A DNA stretch of 64,000 nucleotides from Aquimonas sp. (GCA_022241605.1 JAKOMQ010000011.1:58429-122428); one strand, 5' to 3'. Counted from the first letter of the stretch, positions 7,941-17,985 are shown. Notes: generated by a model not told the origin, from the letters alone. Numbers and translations: made by a program.

Positions 7941-9248
7941 ATGAATCCACGCCATCGCGCCGCCCGCCGGGGCCTGCTTGCGCTGCTGCTCTGCTCCGCC
8001 TTGGGCGTGCAGGCTGCGCCGCAGGTGCTGCACTGCGGCCAGGTCTTCGATGCCAACAGCGCGCGCCTGCTGGGCGAGCACAGCCTGGTGATCGAGGACG
8101 GGCGCATCCGCGAGCTGCGGCCGGGCCGGCTGGACGCGGAGGCCCTGGGGGCAAGCGCCATCGACCTCGCCGGCCACACCTGCCTGCCCGGACTGATCGA
8201 CATGCACGTGCATCTGGGCTCGGAGACCAACCCCGCCGCGTATTCGGAAGGCTTTCGCCTCAACCCCGAGGATTACGCCTACCGCTCCGTCGGCTATGCG
8301 CGCAGCACCCTGATGGCGGGCTTCACCACGGTGCGCGACCTCGGCGGCCTGCAGACGATTGCATTGCGCGATGCGATCAACCAGGGCCGGATCCCTGGCC
8401 CGCGGATCTTCGCGGCCGGCAAATCGCTGGCCACTACCGGCGGCCACGCCGACCCACGCAATGGCGTCAGCCGCGAGCTGGCGCAGTCGTTGGGCTGGCC
8501 CGGTCCCGAGGAAGGCGTGCTCTCGGGCCCCTATGAGGCGCGCCGGGCAGTGCGCCAGCGCTACAAGGAAGGCTCCGACGTCATCAAGCTCACCGCCACC
8601 GGCGGCGTGCTGAGCTTCGCCCGCAGCGGCGACAACCCCCAGTTCATGGAGGACGAAATCCGCGCCATCGTCGAAACCGCACGGGACTATGGCTACAAGG
8701 TGGCAGCCCATGCCCACGGCAAGGAAGGCATGCGACGCGCCATCGTCGCCGGGGTCGACTCCATCGAGCACGGCACCTACATGGACGATGAGATTTTCCA
8801 GCTGATGCGCAAGCACGGCACGTACTACGTGCCCACCATCACGGCCGGTGCGTTCGTCAGCGAGAAGGCCCGCGAGGCCGGCTACTACCCCGAGATCGTC
8901 CGCCCCAAGGCCGCGCGCATCGGCGCCCTGATCCAGGGCACGTTCGGCCGCGCCCAGGCGGCTGGCGTGAAGATCGCCTTCGGCACCGACGCCGGCGTGT
9001 TCCCGCACGGCGACAACGCGCGCGAATTCGAGCTTATGGTCGAAGCCGGCATGTCGCCCGCCAATGCGCTGCAGAGCGCCACCAAAAACGCCGCCGAACT
9101 GCTCGGCGAGTGGGAGAGCCTGGGCAGCCTGGAGCCCGGCAAGCACGCCGACGTGGTCGCCGTGGCCGGCAACCCGCTGGAGGACGTCACGCTGCTGCGC
9201 GAGGTGCAGTTCGTGATGAAGGCAGGCACGGTGGTCAAGACGCCCTGA
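7941..9248 (+). CDS. Secreted metal-dependent amidohydrolase (imidazolonepropionase/prolidase-like)
   Basis: The 435-residue protein begins with a signal peptide (RRGLLALLLCSALGVQA). An amidohydrolase-superfamily TIM barrel follows. Metal ligands visible are MHVHLG (HxH), the lysine in SDVIKLTATGGV, AAHAHGKEG, SIEHGTY and the aspartate in IAFGTDAGV. This is the pattern of the Xaa-Pro dipeptidase/carboxypeptidase-like subgroup (Sgx9260 type), which hydrolyses N-acylated or Pro-containing dipeptides. The exact substrate cannot be read from sequence. The enzyme is predicted to be periplasmic and probably binds two zinc ions. The ATG at 7941 follows AGGGGAACTG. It stands alone as a transcription unit. 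Confidence 0.88.
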   Translation: MNPRHRAARRGLLALLLCSALGVQAAPQVLHCGQVFDANSARLLGEHSLVIEDGRIRELRPGRLDAEALGASAIDLAGHTCLPGLIDMHVHLGSETNPAAYSEGFRLNPEDYAYRSVGYARSTLMAGFTTVRDLGGLQTIALRDAINQGRIPGPRIFAAGKSLATTGGHADPRNGVSRELAQSLGWPGPEEGVLSGPYEARRAVRQRYKEGSDVIKLTATGGVLSFARSGDNPQFMEDEIRAIVETARDYGYKVAAHAHGKEGMRRAIVAGVDSIEHGTYMDDEIFQLMRKHGTYYVPTITAGAFVSEKAREAGYYPEIVRPKAARIGALIQGTFGRAQAAGVKIAFGTDAGVFPHGDNAREFELMVEAGMSPANALQSATKNAAELLGEWESLGSLEPGKHADVVAVAGNPLEDVTLLREVQFVMKAGTVVKTP

Positions 9249-9391
9249 CAGCATCTGCGAAGAAACGTCCGTCTGCGGAGGCAATCGCTGCGGCGATGGA
9301 CGGTCTCATGCAGTTGCGGCGCGCGGAATCCCCAGCCAACGCGGCCGCGAAGGAGACCGCAGGACGCGCGCCCAAGCGAGGGGAATTCCGC

Positions 9392-9784
9392 TCATGGCCC
9401 TGCCAGCAGCAGGCCCCAGAGGCCGAGCACGGCCAGGAAATTCAGGGTGAACACCAAGCCGCGCAGGCGCACGTTGACGGTGAACACCTGCACGGCAGCG
9501 TGCAGCAGCCGCCCGGCCACAAACGCCCAGGCCAGCAACAGGGCACCTGGGCTGTTCTCCTGCTGCATCTGCAGGAGACAGGCGACATGGAAGAACAGCG
9601 GCCACTCGAATTGATTGCTCAGGTTGGCGCTGATCCTGGGCTCGATCTCCGCCCACGGATTGGAGCCGTCCCGGCGGCGCCCGATGCCCCAGACCTTTGG
9701 CGCACGCGCGAGCGTGAGCGCCGCATACAGCAGCGCCGCGAGGGCGACGTGGGCCGCCATGGGAAGGATCAGCGGGTGGGTCAC
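9392..9784 (-). CDS. MAPEG family membrane protein
   Basis: The 130-residue, four-helix membrane protein shows the MAPEG pattern: a first helix, then RISANLSNQFEWPLFFH with the conserved E and N residues, then two C-terminal helices. The eukaryotic family handles eicosanoids and glutathione. Bacterial members of this kind have no settled role. I chose the GTG at 9784 because residues before it are Pro/Gly rich and uncharacteristic, although a longer start at 9829 is possible. It is convergent with the amidohydrolase gene and divergent from the reductase gene. Confidence 0.75.
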   Translation of the reverse strand: MTHPLILPMAAHVALAALLYAALTLARAPKVWGIGRRRDGSNPWAEIEPRISANLSNQFEWPLFFHVACLLQMQQENSPGALLLAWAFVAGRLLHAAVQVFTVNVRLRGLVFTLNFLAVLGLWGLLLAGP

Positions 9785-9918
9785 GCGAGGCTCCGGGCAC
9801 GGGCTGTGGACGCCGCCACCCTGCCACAAAGCGGGGGCATCGCAAGCGCGAGATGGCGCTGCAGGGCCGACGCCCCGCGCTATCCTGCCCCCCTGTTTTC
9901 CAATACGAGCCCTCGACC

Positions 9919-10920
9919 ATGAGCATTCCCGAGCAGTTCCGCGCCTTCCGCATCCACGGCGACGGCCGTCAGCACCAGGCCGGCATCGAGCGGATCGGGC
10001 TGGATGCGCTGAATCCCGGCGAGATTGTGGTGCGCGCCGCCTACTCCTCCATCAACTACAAGGACGCACTGGCCGGCACCGGCCGCGGTCGGATCCTGAG
10101 GCGATTTCCGCTGGTTGGTGGCATCGACGTGGCCGGACACGTGGTCAGCTCCACCGACCCACGCTTCCGCGAGGGCGATGCGGTGCTCTGCACCGGCAGC
10201 GGCCTCTCGGAGACCCGCGATGGCGGCTACAGCGAGTACGTACGGCTGGAGGCCGAATGGTCGATCCCGCTGCCTGCAGGCTTGGATCTGCGCGAGGCAA
10301 TGATCCTCGGCACCGCCGGCTTCACCGCAGCGCTGTCGCTCTACCGCATGCAGCAGAATGGCCAGACCCCGGAAATGGGGCCCGTGGTGGTCACCGGCGC
10401 CACGGGCGGCGTTGGCATGCTGGCGATCGACATCCTGAGCCGCGCCGGCTACGAGGCGCACGCGATCACCGGGAAGCTGGAGCAGCTGGATTTCCTGAGC
10501 CGCATCGGCGCCCGCCAGGTCGTCTCGCGCGAGAACCTCCACTGGGGCCAGAAACCGCTGGAAACGCCGATCTGGGCCGGCGCTATCGACAACGTCGGCG
10601 ACGAGATGCTGGCGGGACTGACGCGGGTCATACAGCCCTACGGGAACATCGCCAGCTGCGGACTGGCGGGCGGCCACGCGTTGGCGACCACGGTCATGCC
10701 CTTCATCATCCGCGGCGTGTCGCTGCTGGGCATCGCCTCGGCTGGCACGGCACGACCGATCCGCGAAGCGGTCTGGGAACGACTGGCCGGGCCTTGGAAG
10801 CCGGCCCATCTGGACCCGATCTGCACACGCACGGTGGGTCTGGAGGAGATGCCGCCGGTTTTCGAGACCATGCTGGCGGGGGGCTCGTTCGGCCGAACCC
10901 TGGTCTGCATCGCGGATTGA
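9919..10920 (+). CDS. YhdH/YhfP-type quinone oxidoreductase (acrylyl-CoA reductase-like)
   Basis: The 333-residue zinc-free medium-chain dehydrogenase/reductase shows the YhdH/AcuI motifs. These are SSINYKDALAGTGRG, FPLVGGIDVAGHV, GTAGFTAALSLYRM and the NADPH loop VTGATGGVGMLAIDIL. The closest characterised relatives reduce acryloyl-CoA to propionyl-CoA with NADPH, a detoxification step. The enzyme is cytoplasmic and of normal length. The ATG at 9919 is preferred over an in-frame ATG at 9853, whose extra residues do not match the family start. No DMSP or propionate genes are nearby. Confidence 0.88.
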   Translation: MSIPEQFRAFRIHGDGRQHQAGIERIGLDALNPGEIVVRAAYSSINYKDALAGTGRGRILRRFPLVGGIDVAGHVVSSTDPRFREGDAVLCTGSGLSETRDGGYSEYVRLEAEWSIPLPAGLDLREAMILGTAGFTAALSLYRMQQNGQTPEMGPVVVTGATGGVGMLAIDILSRAGYEAHAITGKLEQLDFLSRIGARQVVSRENLHWGQKPLETPIWAGAIDNVGDEMLAGLTRVIQPYGNIASCGLAGGHALATTVMPFIIRGVSLLGIASAGTARPIREAVWERLAGPWKPAHLDPICTRTVGLEEMPPVFETMLAGGSFGRTLVCIAD

Positions 10921-11068
10921 AGCCATGGATGCAGCGTCCGGGCGTGACCCGGCTCACGCCACGACTTCCGTACAGGTTTGTGTGCGAGGCAGCAAAGGCT
11001 AGAATCGGGCTGTTGCCGGGTCCGCCTGCGGGCGGCAGCCCAAACCCCGTTATCCAAGAGAGCACCCC

Positions 11069-11452
11069 ATGGCACGCGTTCTGATTGTCGACGACTCCCC
11101 GTCCCAGCTGGCGGGCATGAAGAAAATCATGGAAAAGCTGGGCCACGAGGTGATCAGTGCCGAGGACGGCGCGCAGGGCGTTGAGGTCGCCAAGCGTGAG
11201 TTGCCGGACCTGATCCTGATGGATGTGGTCATGCCCAACCTCAATGGCTTTCAGGCCACCCGCTCGATTTCCAAGGATGCCGCTACTTCGCACATCCCGA
11301 TCGTGCTGGTGACAACCAAGGACCAGGTCACCGACAAGGTGTGGGGCCTGCGCCAGGGCGCCAAGGCCTACCTGACCAAGCCGGTCAACGAAGCGGCCCT
11401 GACCAATCTGGTTCGCGATCTGCTGTCCGGAGTCGCACCGGACAACAGCTGA
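11069..11452 (+). CDS. pilH: PilH-like single-domain response regulator
   Basis: The 127-residue receiver domain has the acidic pair (IVDDSP), the phospho-acceptor aspartate in LILMDVVMPNLNGFQATR, the VTTKDQVTDKVWG stretch and the conserved KPV lysine. The wording around these sites closely matches PilH, the CheY-like regulator of the type IV pilus chemosensory system. It controls twitching and pilus retraction. Normally it lies with pilG, pilI, pilJ and chpA, but here it stands alone, followed by a strong hairpin. PilH identity is likely. A generic CheY-like role is the alternative. Confidence 0.75.
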   Translation: MARVLIVDDSPSQLAGMKKIMEKLGHEVISAEDGAQGVEVAKRELPDLILMDVVMPNLNGFQATRSISKDAATSHIPIVLVTTKDQVTDKVWGLRQGAKAYLTKPVNEAALTNLVRDLLSGVAPDNS

Positions 11453-11477
11453 GCCTTCAGAGCCCTCCCATCAACAA

Positions 11478-11502
11478 CGAGGCCCGCGGCAAGCGGGCCT
11501 CG
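11478..11502 (+). terminator. Terminator hairpin after the pilH-like gene
   Basis: A perfect 10-base stem pairs CGAGGCCCGC (11478-11487) with GCGGGCCTCG (11493-11502) around a GGCAA loop, 26 bases after the stop codon. There is no clear U-tract, which is usual in GC-rich genomes. It faces the convergent nlpD gene. Confidence 0.65.
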
Positions 11503-11503
11503 T

Positions 11504-11592
11504 GCTGAGAGCGTGTGAAAAACCATCCGCCTGCTGCCGCCACCGCTGGACGCCCTCGCGACAGCGCTTGGGTTTTTCACTCGCTCTGGGTG
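11504..11592. repeat. REP/MITE-like inverted-repeat element
   Basis: The left arm GAGAGCGTGTGAAAAACC (11507-11524) is nearly complementary to the right arm GGGTTTTTCACTCGCTCTGG (11570-11589). They enclose about 45 GC-rich bases. The left 34 bases are identical to 7754-7787. This is the most complete copy of the family and shows that the unit is a palindromic ~85-base mini-element. Confidence 0.65.
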
Positions 11593-11610
11593 CGATCTGT
11601 AAAGCCCGCC

Positions 11611-12501
11611 TCACCGTGCGGGCAGATGCCCGAGCGGATCCACCGGGCGTCCATTGCGGCGGATTTCAAAGTGCAGCATGTCGCGCGCGGCGCCGGAGCG
11701 ACCCATCTCGGCAATCTGCTGACCTGCGCGAACCTGCTCACCCTCGGCCACCAGCCGACGTCGATTGTGCCCGTAGGCGGAGAGGAACTCGTCACTGTGC
11801 TTGACGATGATCAGCTCCCCGTAGCCAATCAGGCCTGAGCCCGAATACACCACCACACCATCAGCGGCGGCATTCACCGGCTGCCCTGCGCTGCCGGCAA
11901 TGCTGAGACCTTGGCGAGTGGGGTCACCGGCGAAAAAGCGGCCGACCAGATCACCCCGCGTCGGCCACTGCCAGCGGATCGGGCCGGAGGCTGCGGGCGG
12001 CTGTGGTTGGGGCCTGGTCTGCGCGGGTGGCTGCGTAGCCACCGCAGGAGGCGTACTCGACGGCGGGGTCGACACGGGCGATGCCGCCGGCGGAGCCGCG
12101 GCGATCGGCGCAGACGGGCTGGGCGCAGGCGCCGTCGAGGCGGGAGCTGCTGCGCCGGCAGCGGGCGCTGTGGCAGCAGGCCGCGACGGAGCCTGCGCGA
12201 CCGCGGCGCCGGGCGGGCGGAGGCGGATCCGCTGCCCTGGAAAGATCGTGTGAGGCGGGCCGATCCGGTTCCAATCCGCCACCTGACGGTAGTCAAGCCC
12301 GTGGCGGAAAGCGATGCCGTAGAGCGTGTCGCCGCGCTGGACCACATGTTCGGCAACCCCCGACGAAGCTGCAGGCTGGGCGCTTGGACGCCCGGCCTGG
12401 GCGCCGCCCGGACCCTCCACCACCACCGCTCGCGGAGCCACCCCGCAGCCGGCCACGGCAAGCAGCAGGACACCTACCCCCATGGCGCGCAGCGCGCTCA
12501 T
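11611..12501 (-). CDS. nlpD: NlpD-type LysM/M23 lipoprotein, catalytically degenerate
   Basis: The 296-residue lipoprotein has a lipobox near residue 19 (LLLAVAGCG). A LysM domain lies at about 51-98 (EHVVQRGDTLYGIAFRHG..PGQRIRLRPPG). A ~95-residue Ala/Pro/Thr linker and a C-terminal M23/LytM domain follow. In the LytM domain the usual first metal motif HxGxD is replaced by RQGLS, and the HLHFE site reads MLHFE, so zinc binding should be lost. That matches NlpD/EnvC proteins, which activate cell-wall amidases during division instead of cutting peptidoglycan. Its ATG overlaps the yqaA stop (ATGA). It is the last gene of surE-pcm-yqaA-nlpD, and the rpoS gene that often follows nlpD is absent. 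Confidence 0.9.
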   Translation of the reverse strand: MSALRAMGVGVLLLAVAGCGVAPRAVVVEGPGGAQAGRPSAQPAASSGVAEHVVQRGDTLYGIAFRHGLDYRQVADWNRIGPPHTIFPGQRIRLRPPGAAVAQAPSRPAATAPAAGAAAPASTAPAPSPSAPIAAAPPAASPVSTPPSSTPPAVATQPPAQTRPQPQPPAASGPIRWQWPTRGDLVGRFFAGDPTRQGLSIAGSAGQPVNAAADGVVVYSGSGLIGYGELIIVKHSDEFLSAYGHNRRRLVAEGEQVRAGQQIAEMGRSGAARDMLHFEIRRNGRPVDPLGHLPAR

Positions 12502-13082
12502 CGCAGCAGTTCCCAAGCCACCAAACCGATCACGACCAATACCAGCACCCCCCATCCGATCCATTCCACGTAGCGCCGCAGCGACGTCTCGAGCCGGGCT
12601 CCGCCGAGGCGCACCAGCAGCGCGACCAGGAAGAAGCGCCCGCCGCGCCCCACCAAGGAGCCCAGCACGAAGGGTAGCCAACCCATGCCGGCCGCGCCCG
12701 ACGCGATCGTGAACAGCTTGTACGGAATCGGCGTAAACCCGGCGATGAACACGATCCAGAATCCGTAGACGGCAAACAGCTGGTGGATCTGGTCGAAGGT
12801 CTCGCGCTTGCCGGCGCGTTCGATCCAGGGCATCACCGCATCCAGCGCATAGGCGCCCAGCGCATAGCCCAACATGCCGCCGACCACCGAGGCCACCGTG
12901 CAGATGAGCGCGTAGCGGAACCAACGCTCGGGACGCGCGAGGGTCATCGGCGCCAGCATCACATCCGGCGGAATCGGAAACACCACCGACTCGGTGGCGC
13001 TGACGCCGGCCAGATAGCGCTCGGCATGCGGATGCGCCGCCCAGCGCAGGCAACGTTCGTAAATGGCGCCAAACAGTCGCAT
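12498..13082 (-). CDS. YqaA family membrane protein (DedA/VTT superfamily)
   Basis: The 194-residue membrane protein has a cytoplasmic-type N-terminus, then four to five hydrophobic helices. The VTT-domain signatures are VFPIPPDVMLAPM and FIAGFTPIPYKLFTIASGAAGM. Relatives of the DedA superfamily move lipids such as undecaprenyl phosphate or support membrane homeostasis. The YqaA branch is uncharacterised. The gene overlaps pcm upstream and nlpD downstream by a few bases, so it is translationally coupled within the stationary-phase/cell-wall operon. Length and motifs are normal for the family. Confidence 0.88.
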   Translation of the reverse strand: MRLFGAIYERCLRWAAHPHAERYLAGVSATESVVFPIPPDVMLAPMTLARPERWFRYALICTVASVVGGMLGYALGAYALDAVMPWIERAGKRETFDQIHQLFAVYGFWIVFIAGFTPIPYKLFTIASGAAGMGWLPFVLGSLVGRGGRFFLVALLVRLGGARLETSLRRYVEWIGWGVLVLVVIGLVAWELLR

Positions 13083-13759
13083 CAGGCCAGCCCGCCCAGC
13101 AGCGGCACGAACAGCACCGAGCCAAGATCATCCTGCTGCCAGCGGTCCTCCACCCAACGCAGGCGTACCAGGCGCTGGCCCTCGGATCCGCCGACCGGGG
13201 CCACGAACACCCCGCCCGGCTTGAGCTGTGCAATCAGCTTGGGATCGACCGAATCGGCCGCGGCAGTGACGATGATGGCGTCGAAGGGGGCATGCTCTGA
13301 CCAGCCGAGGCGGCCGTCTTCAAAGCGTGCGCGGACATTGCTGAAGCCCAGCTTGCGCAGGCGCTTGCGGGCGCTGCGCGACAGCTCGTCGATGCGTTCG
13401 ACACTGCTGACCTGTTCCACCAGCATGGCCAGCACCGCAGCCTGGTATCCGGAGCCCGTGCCCAACTCCAGCACCGAGCCGGGCAGGCCGAACTCGATGA
13501 GGGCTTCGGTCATGCGCGCCACTACCCATGGCTGGGACAGGGTCTGGCCGCGGCCGATCGGCAGCGCGGTGTCATCGTAAGCGCGCGAGGCTAAAGCCTC
13601 GTCGCAGAACAGATGCCGGGGCAGCATGCGCATCACCTCCAGCACGCGCGGGTCGCGGATGCCCTGCTCGCGCAAGCGCTCGACCATGCGGTCGCGCGCG
13701 CGCTGCGAGGTCATGCCCAGCCCGCTGGCCTCGCGCGGCAGGCGCAGGCCCGGGCTCAT
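13082..13759 (-). CDS. pcm: Protein-L-isoaspartate O-methyltransferase
   Basis: The 225-residue enzyme uses SAM to methylate isoaspartyl residues in aged proteins and so starts their repair. The family pattern is clear: [27 protein letters not shown], the [16 protein letters not shown] motif, the SAM-binding [16 protein letters not shown], and the C-terminal [12 protein letters not shown]. It lies 30 bases downstream of surE and overlaps yqaA, the classic survival operon order. The first ~15 residues are variable, and a start at [10 protein letters not shown] (residue 16) is equally possible. Confidence 0.95.
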   Translation of the reverse strand: MSPGLRLPREASGLGMTSQRARDRMVERLREQGIRDPRVLEVMRMLPRHLFCDEALASRAYDDTALPIGRGQTLSQPWVVARMTEALIEFGLPGSVLELGTGSGYQAAVLAMLVEQVSSVERIDELSRSARKRLRKLGFSNVRARFEDGRLGWSEHAPFDAIIVTAAADSVDPKLIAQLKPGGVFVAPVGGSEGQRLVRLRWVEDRWQQDDLGSVLFVPLLGGLA

Positions 13760-13789
13760 CGCTGGCCTCCCCTCATGCCTGGGCCGCTC

Positions 13790-14566
13790 TCATCCGCGCC
13801 CCGGCAGCGCGTCGCTGAGCGCACCGACCCAGCCGGAGACTTTCTCCAGCGCCTGGTAGCGGGTCAGGTCAACATGGATCGGGGTGATCGAGATGTAGCC
13901 GGTGCGCACGGCGTGGAAGTCGGTACCGGGGCCGGCATCCTGCTCGGGACCCGCCGGCCCGATCCACCAGATCGGGCGTCCGCGCGGATCCTGCTGCGGG
14001 ATGCAGGCCTCGGCGCGATGACGATGGCCCAGCCGGGTGACTTCGAAGCCACGGATCTCATCCCACGGCAGGTCCGGCACATTGACGTTGAGGATGGTGT
14101 CGGCCGGCAGCGGATCGGTCTGCAGGCGCTGCACGATCAGCCGCGCGGCGCGCGCGGCGGACTCGAAATGGCGATCGCTACCCTCACGTGTCACCAGCGA
14201 CATCGCCACCGCCGGGTGGCCGAGGAAGCGCCCCTCCATTGCCGCCGCCACCGTGCCGGAATAGATCACGTCATCGCCGAGATTGGCCGCATTGTTGATG
14301 CCAGAGACCACGATATCGGGGTCGAAGTCGAGCATTCCGCACAGCGCGAGGTGCACGCAGTCAGTGGGCGTACCGGCCACGCGATACGTGTGCTCATCCA
14401 GCTTGGCCACCCGGATCGGCTGGTCGAGCGTCAGCGAATTGGAGGCACCGCTGCGGTCGCGGTCGGGGGCGACCACGGTGACCGGACCCAGCGCGCGAAG
14501 ACCCTCAGCCAGCACCTTGATGCCGGGGGCCTCCACACCGTCGTCGTTGCTGACCAGAAAGCGCAT
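13790..14566 (-). CDS. surE: 5'/3'-nucleotidase SurE
   Basis: The 258-residue stationary-phase survival phosphatase opens with the metal-binding motif [15 protein letters not shown]. It continues with [28 protein letters not shown] and [29 protein letters not shown], all diagnostic. It removes phosphate from nucleoside monophosphates and short polyphosphates in the cytoplasm. The ATG at 14566 is the conserved start, and an upstream ATG at 14596 adds ten non-conserved residues. It is the first gene of the surE-pcm-yqaA-nlpD unit and divergent from the Smr gene 85 bp away. Confidence 0.96.
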   Translation of the reverse strand: MRFLVSNDDGVEAPGIKVLAEGLRALGPVTVVAPDRDRSGASNSLTLDQPIRVAKLDEHTYRVAGTPTDCVHLALCGMLDFDPDIVVSGINNAANLGDDVIYSGTVAAAMEGRFLGHPAVAMSLVTREGSDRHFESAARAARLIVQRLQTDPLPADTILNVNVPDLPWDEIRGFEVTRLGHRHRAEACIPQQDPRGRPIWWIGPAGPEQDAGPGTDFHAVRTGYISITPIHVDLTRYQALEKVSGWVGALSDALPGRG

Positions 14567-14651
14567 CGCGAACCTCGCTGCAAAGCGCGCAATCATACCG
14601 CGCCAGCCCGCCCGCCTTCCCGCTTCACACGGCAGAGGCTATGGTGCCCTC

Positions 14652-15212
14652 ATGAAACGCCGCCCCGCTCCGCCGCCTGCAGCACCCAGCGAGGACGAAC
14701 GGGCCCTGTTCCTTGACGCGGTCGGGCCAGTGCGACGGATCGAGGTGGAGCCCAGCGCCATCGAGCGCCCCAAACCGGCGCCGCGTCCGCGACAGCGTGA
14801 GGCCGACGAGCGACAGGCCGCTGAAGACTTCCGGCTGCGGCCTTTCGAGTTCGCCGCAGACAGCTTGGGCGACGCGCTGGAGTATCTCGCCGACGGACAC
14901 TCACCCAAGCTGCTCAAGGACCTCAAGCGCGGCCGCTTCGCCGTGCAGGATGAGCTCGACCTGCATCGCATGCATGCGGCCTTGGCCGATGACGCCATCC
15001 GCATTTTCCTGGCCGAGGCCCACCAGCGCGGATTCCGCTGCGTTCGCATCATCCACGGCAAGGGCCTGCGTTCGAAGGATGCAACGCCGGTTCTGAAGAG
15101 CCTCACCGACAAGGTGCTGCGCTACCGCGGCGATGTGCTGGCTTTTGCCTCGGCGCGCCCCGGCGAAGGCGGCACCGGAGCGGTGGTGGTGCTGCTGAGG
15201 CGACAGCGGTAG
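14652..15212 (+). CDS. Smr domain-containing protein (SmrA/YdaL-like)
   Basis: The 186-residue protein has a charged, proline-rich N-terminal ~90 residues and a C-terminal Smr domain (about 100-183). The Smr domain has the motif DELDLHRMHAALADDAIRIFL, then RIIHGKGLRSKDATPVLK and the final GGTGAVVVLLRR strand. Smr domains are nucleases acting on DNA or RNA. The DLH and HGKG residues expected for activity are present. It stands alone, divergent from surE. The ATG at 14652 is in the right place for the family. Confidence 0.88.
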   Translation: MKRRPAPPPAAPSEDERALFLDAVGPVRRIEVEPSAIERPKPAPRPRQREADERQAAEDFRLRPFEFAADSLGDALEYLADGHSPKLLKDLKRGRFAVQDELDLHRMHAALADDAIRIFLAEAHQRGFRCVRIIHGKGLRSKDATPVLKSLTDKVLRYRGDVLAFASARPGEGGTGAVVVLLRRQR

Positions 15213-15251
15213 CCGTGCAGCCAACGCCCCAAGAAGCCCGAGCGGGCGAGG

Positions 15252-15803
15252 ATGCGATCAGCGGCACGGCGCCCGGTCGCTGCTGCGATTAGGCTGGCGA
15301 ACCACGTTCAAAGCTCGGATATCCGCGTGCTCCCCGATGCCCTACCCGGTCAGCATGACGTGCTGGCCGCCATGCTCGCACCCGCCCTGCTGATGGCTGC
15401 CACCGGCTCCCTGCTGATCTCGGCCAACAACCGGCTGGCCCGCGTGGTTGACCGCCTGCGCGCGATGATCAAGGCCCGCGGCGAGTGCGCGGACAGCGCT
15501 CTGTGTGCAGCCCTCGACTGGCAGATCCGCCAGCACCGGCGGCGCAGCCACTACGTGCTGCGCGCCTGCGTGCTGCTCTACGCCGCGCTGGCCGGTTTCG
15601 TTGCCACCAGCCTCGCACTCGCGGTGGACGCCTACACAGGCTTTGCGCTGGGTGAGGCGCCGGCCGCGTTTGCATTGGCTGGCGTGCTGGCCTTGCTGGG
15701 GGCCAGTCTTGCGATGGGCCTGGAGGTGCACCTGGCCGTGCGCAGCCTCGACAACGAGGTCGAATTCGCACTCGGGCGCCAACGCGCCATACCTTCCGGC
15801 TGA
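15252..15803 (+). CDS. DUF2721 family membrane protein
   Basis: The protein of up to 183 residues carries the DUF2721 signature AMLAPALLMAATGSLLISANNRLARVVDRLR. This is one helix followed by an amphipathic arginine-rich stretch. Two further membrane helices follow (VLRACVLLYAALAGFVATSL and AAFALAGVLALLGASLAMGL). Its function is unknown. The start is uncertain: ATG 15252 gives an atypical Arg/Ala-rich leader, while GTG 15327 gives the length expected for the family (158 residues). It is convergent with the NUDIX gene, with only four bases between stop codons. Confidence 0.7.
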   Translation: MRSAARRPVAAAIRLANHVQSSDIRVLPDALPGQHDVLAAMLAPALLMAATGSLLISANNRLARVVDRLRAMIKARGECADSALCAALDWQIRQHRRRSHYVLRACVLLYAALAGFVATSLALAVDAYTGFALGEAPAAFALAGVLALLGASLAMGLEVHLAVRSLDNEVEFALGRQRAIPSG

Positions 15804-15807
15804 TCCG

Positions 15808-16371
15808 TCAGCGCGGCAGCAGCCAGCGCTGCGCCATGCGCCGCAGTGACTCGTCGGCGGCAGGGTCAGACGCCATGGACTTCACCGGCACCCAAGCCAA
15901 CTCGAGCGACTCGGCGCTGACCGTGAAATGCTCGCCCCCAAGGGCACGCACGACGTAGCGCACGTCATGATGCCAATGCCCGGGCACCTCGCCGCGCTCC
16001 GGGATCCAGTGGCAGTCGAGGTCGTAGACGGCCCCCTCAAGCACCAGCCCGTCGAGGCCAGACTCTTCCTGCGCCTCGCGCAAGGCCACCGCGGCGAGGT
16101 CAGCCTCGCCATCCGCATGACCGCCCAGCTGAAGCCAGCGCTGCAACTTGCGGTGGTGGGTGAGCAGGACGCGCTCGCCGTCGGCAGAGACCAACCATGC
16201 CGAGCCGGTGAAATGCCCTGCCAGGCGGTCGCGGGAAAAAGCCAGGCGGTCGCCGAGCAGGGCGATGTAGTCCTCCGCCAGGGCCGTTTGCCCGGGGCAA
16301 CGCCGCGCGTGCGACTCGAGCTCCGCGCGCAAGTGCGCGCGGAGCTCGGGTGTGTCGATCAAGGCAGTCAT
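15808..16371 (-). CDS. NUDIX hydrolase
   Basis: The 187-residue protein carries a complete NUDIX box, GGHADG-E-ADLAAVA-LREAQEESG, placed after a conserved WLQLGGH strand. An N-terminal helical extension (~45 residues) precedes the domain. NUDIX enzymes hydrolyse nucleoside diphosphates linked to another group, and the substrate cannot be deduced. The gene begins seven bases after the purA stop, so the two are almost certainly co-transcribed. This hints at a housekeeping role in nucleotide pools. Confidence 0.88.
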   Translation of the reverse strand: MTALIDTPELRAHLRAELESHARRCPGQTALAEDYIALLGDRLAFSRDRLAGHFTGSAWLVSADGERVLLTHHRKLQRWLQLGGHADGEADLAAVALREAQEESGLDGLVLEGAVYDLDCHWIPERGEVPGHWHHDVRYVVRALGGEHFTVSAESLELAWVPVKSMASDPAADESLRRMAQRWLLPR

Positions 16372-16378
16372 CAGGCGC

Positions 16379-17752
<1,374 letters not shown>

Positions 17753-17786
17753 TCACCGGCCGGCAGCGGGCTCCTGCCCGCCGCGC

Positions 17787-17870
17787 TCAAGCCCGCGGGC
17801 AGCCAGTGGCTGCCCAGCGCGCGGGCTTTCGCCCCCACTGCGCACCCAACACAACAACTGACTGACCCAT
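17787..17870 (-). other. Leader ORF B: purA-start copy with a 27-codon reading frame
   Basis: In repeat copy B the purA ribosome site and ATG (17870) are preserved. The frame reads the first 12 to 13 residues of PurA ([12 protein letters not shown]), then diverges into an Arg/Ala/Trp-rich tail and stops at 17787-17789 after 27 codons. It could be translated because its start signals are the same as those of purA. Whether it is expressed or regulatory is unknown. Confidence 0.45.
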
Positions 17871-17985
17871 TTCGCAGCACTCCACATTGATGTTCGTTTT
17901 CGCACCCCACCGTGGGGCGACGTCGCCTGTGGTTTCGGCTCCTGCCTCAACTCACTGGCCGGCAGCGGGCTCCTGCCCGCCGCGC

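Noticed and set aside
11611..13233. A single 540-codon minus-strand ORF
   Set aside because: Only the last 296 codons match NlpD. The upstream part is a shadow of yqaA and pcm, and the NlpD start at 12501 is well supported by the ATGA overlap.
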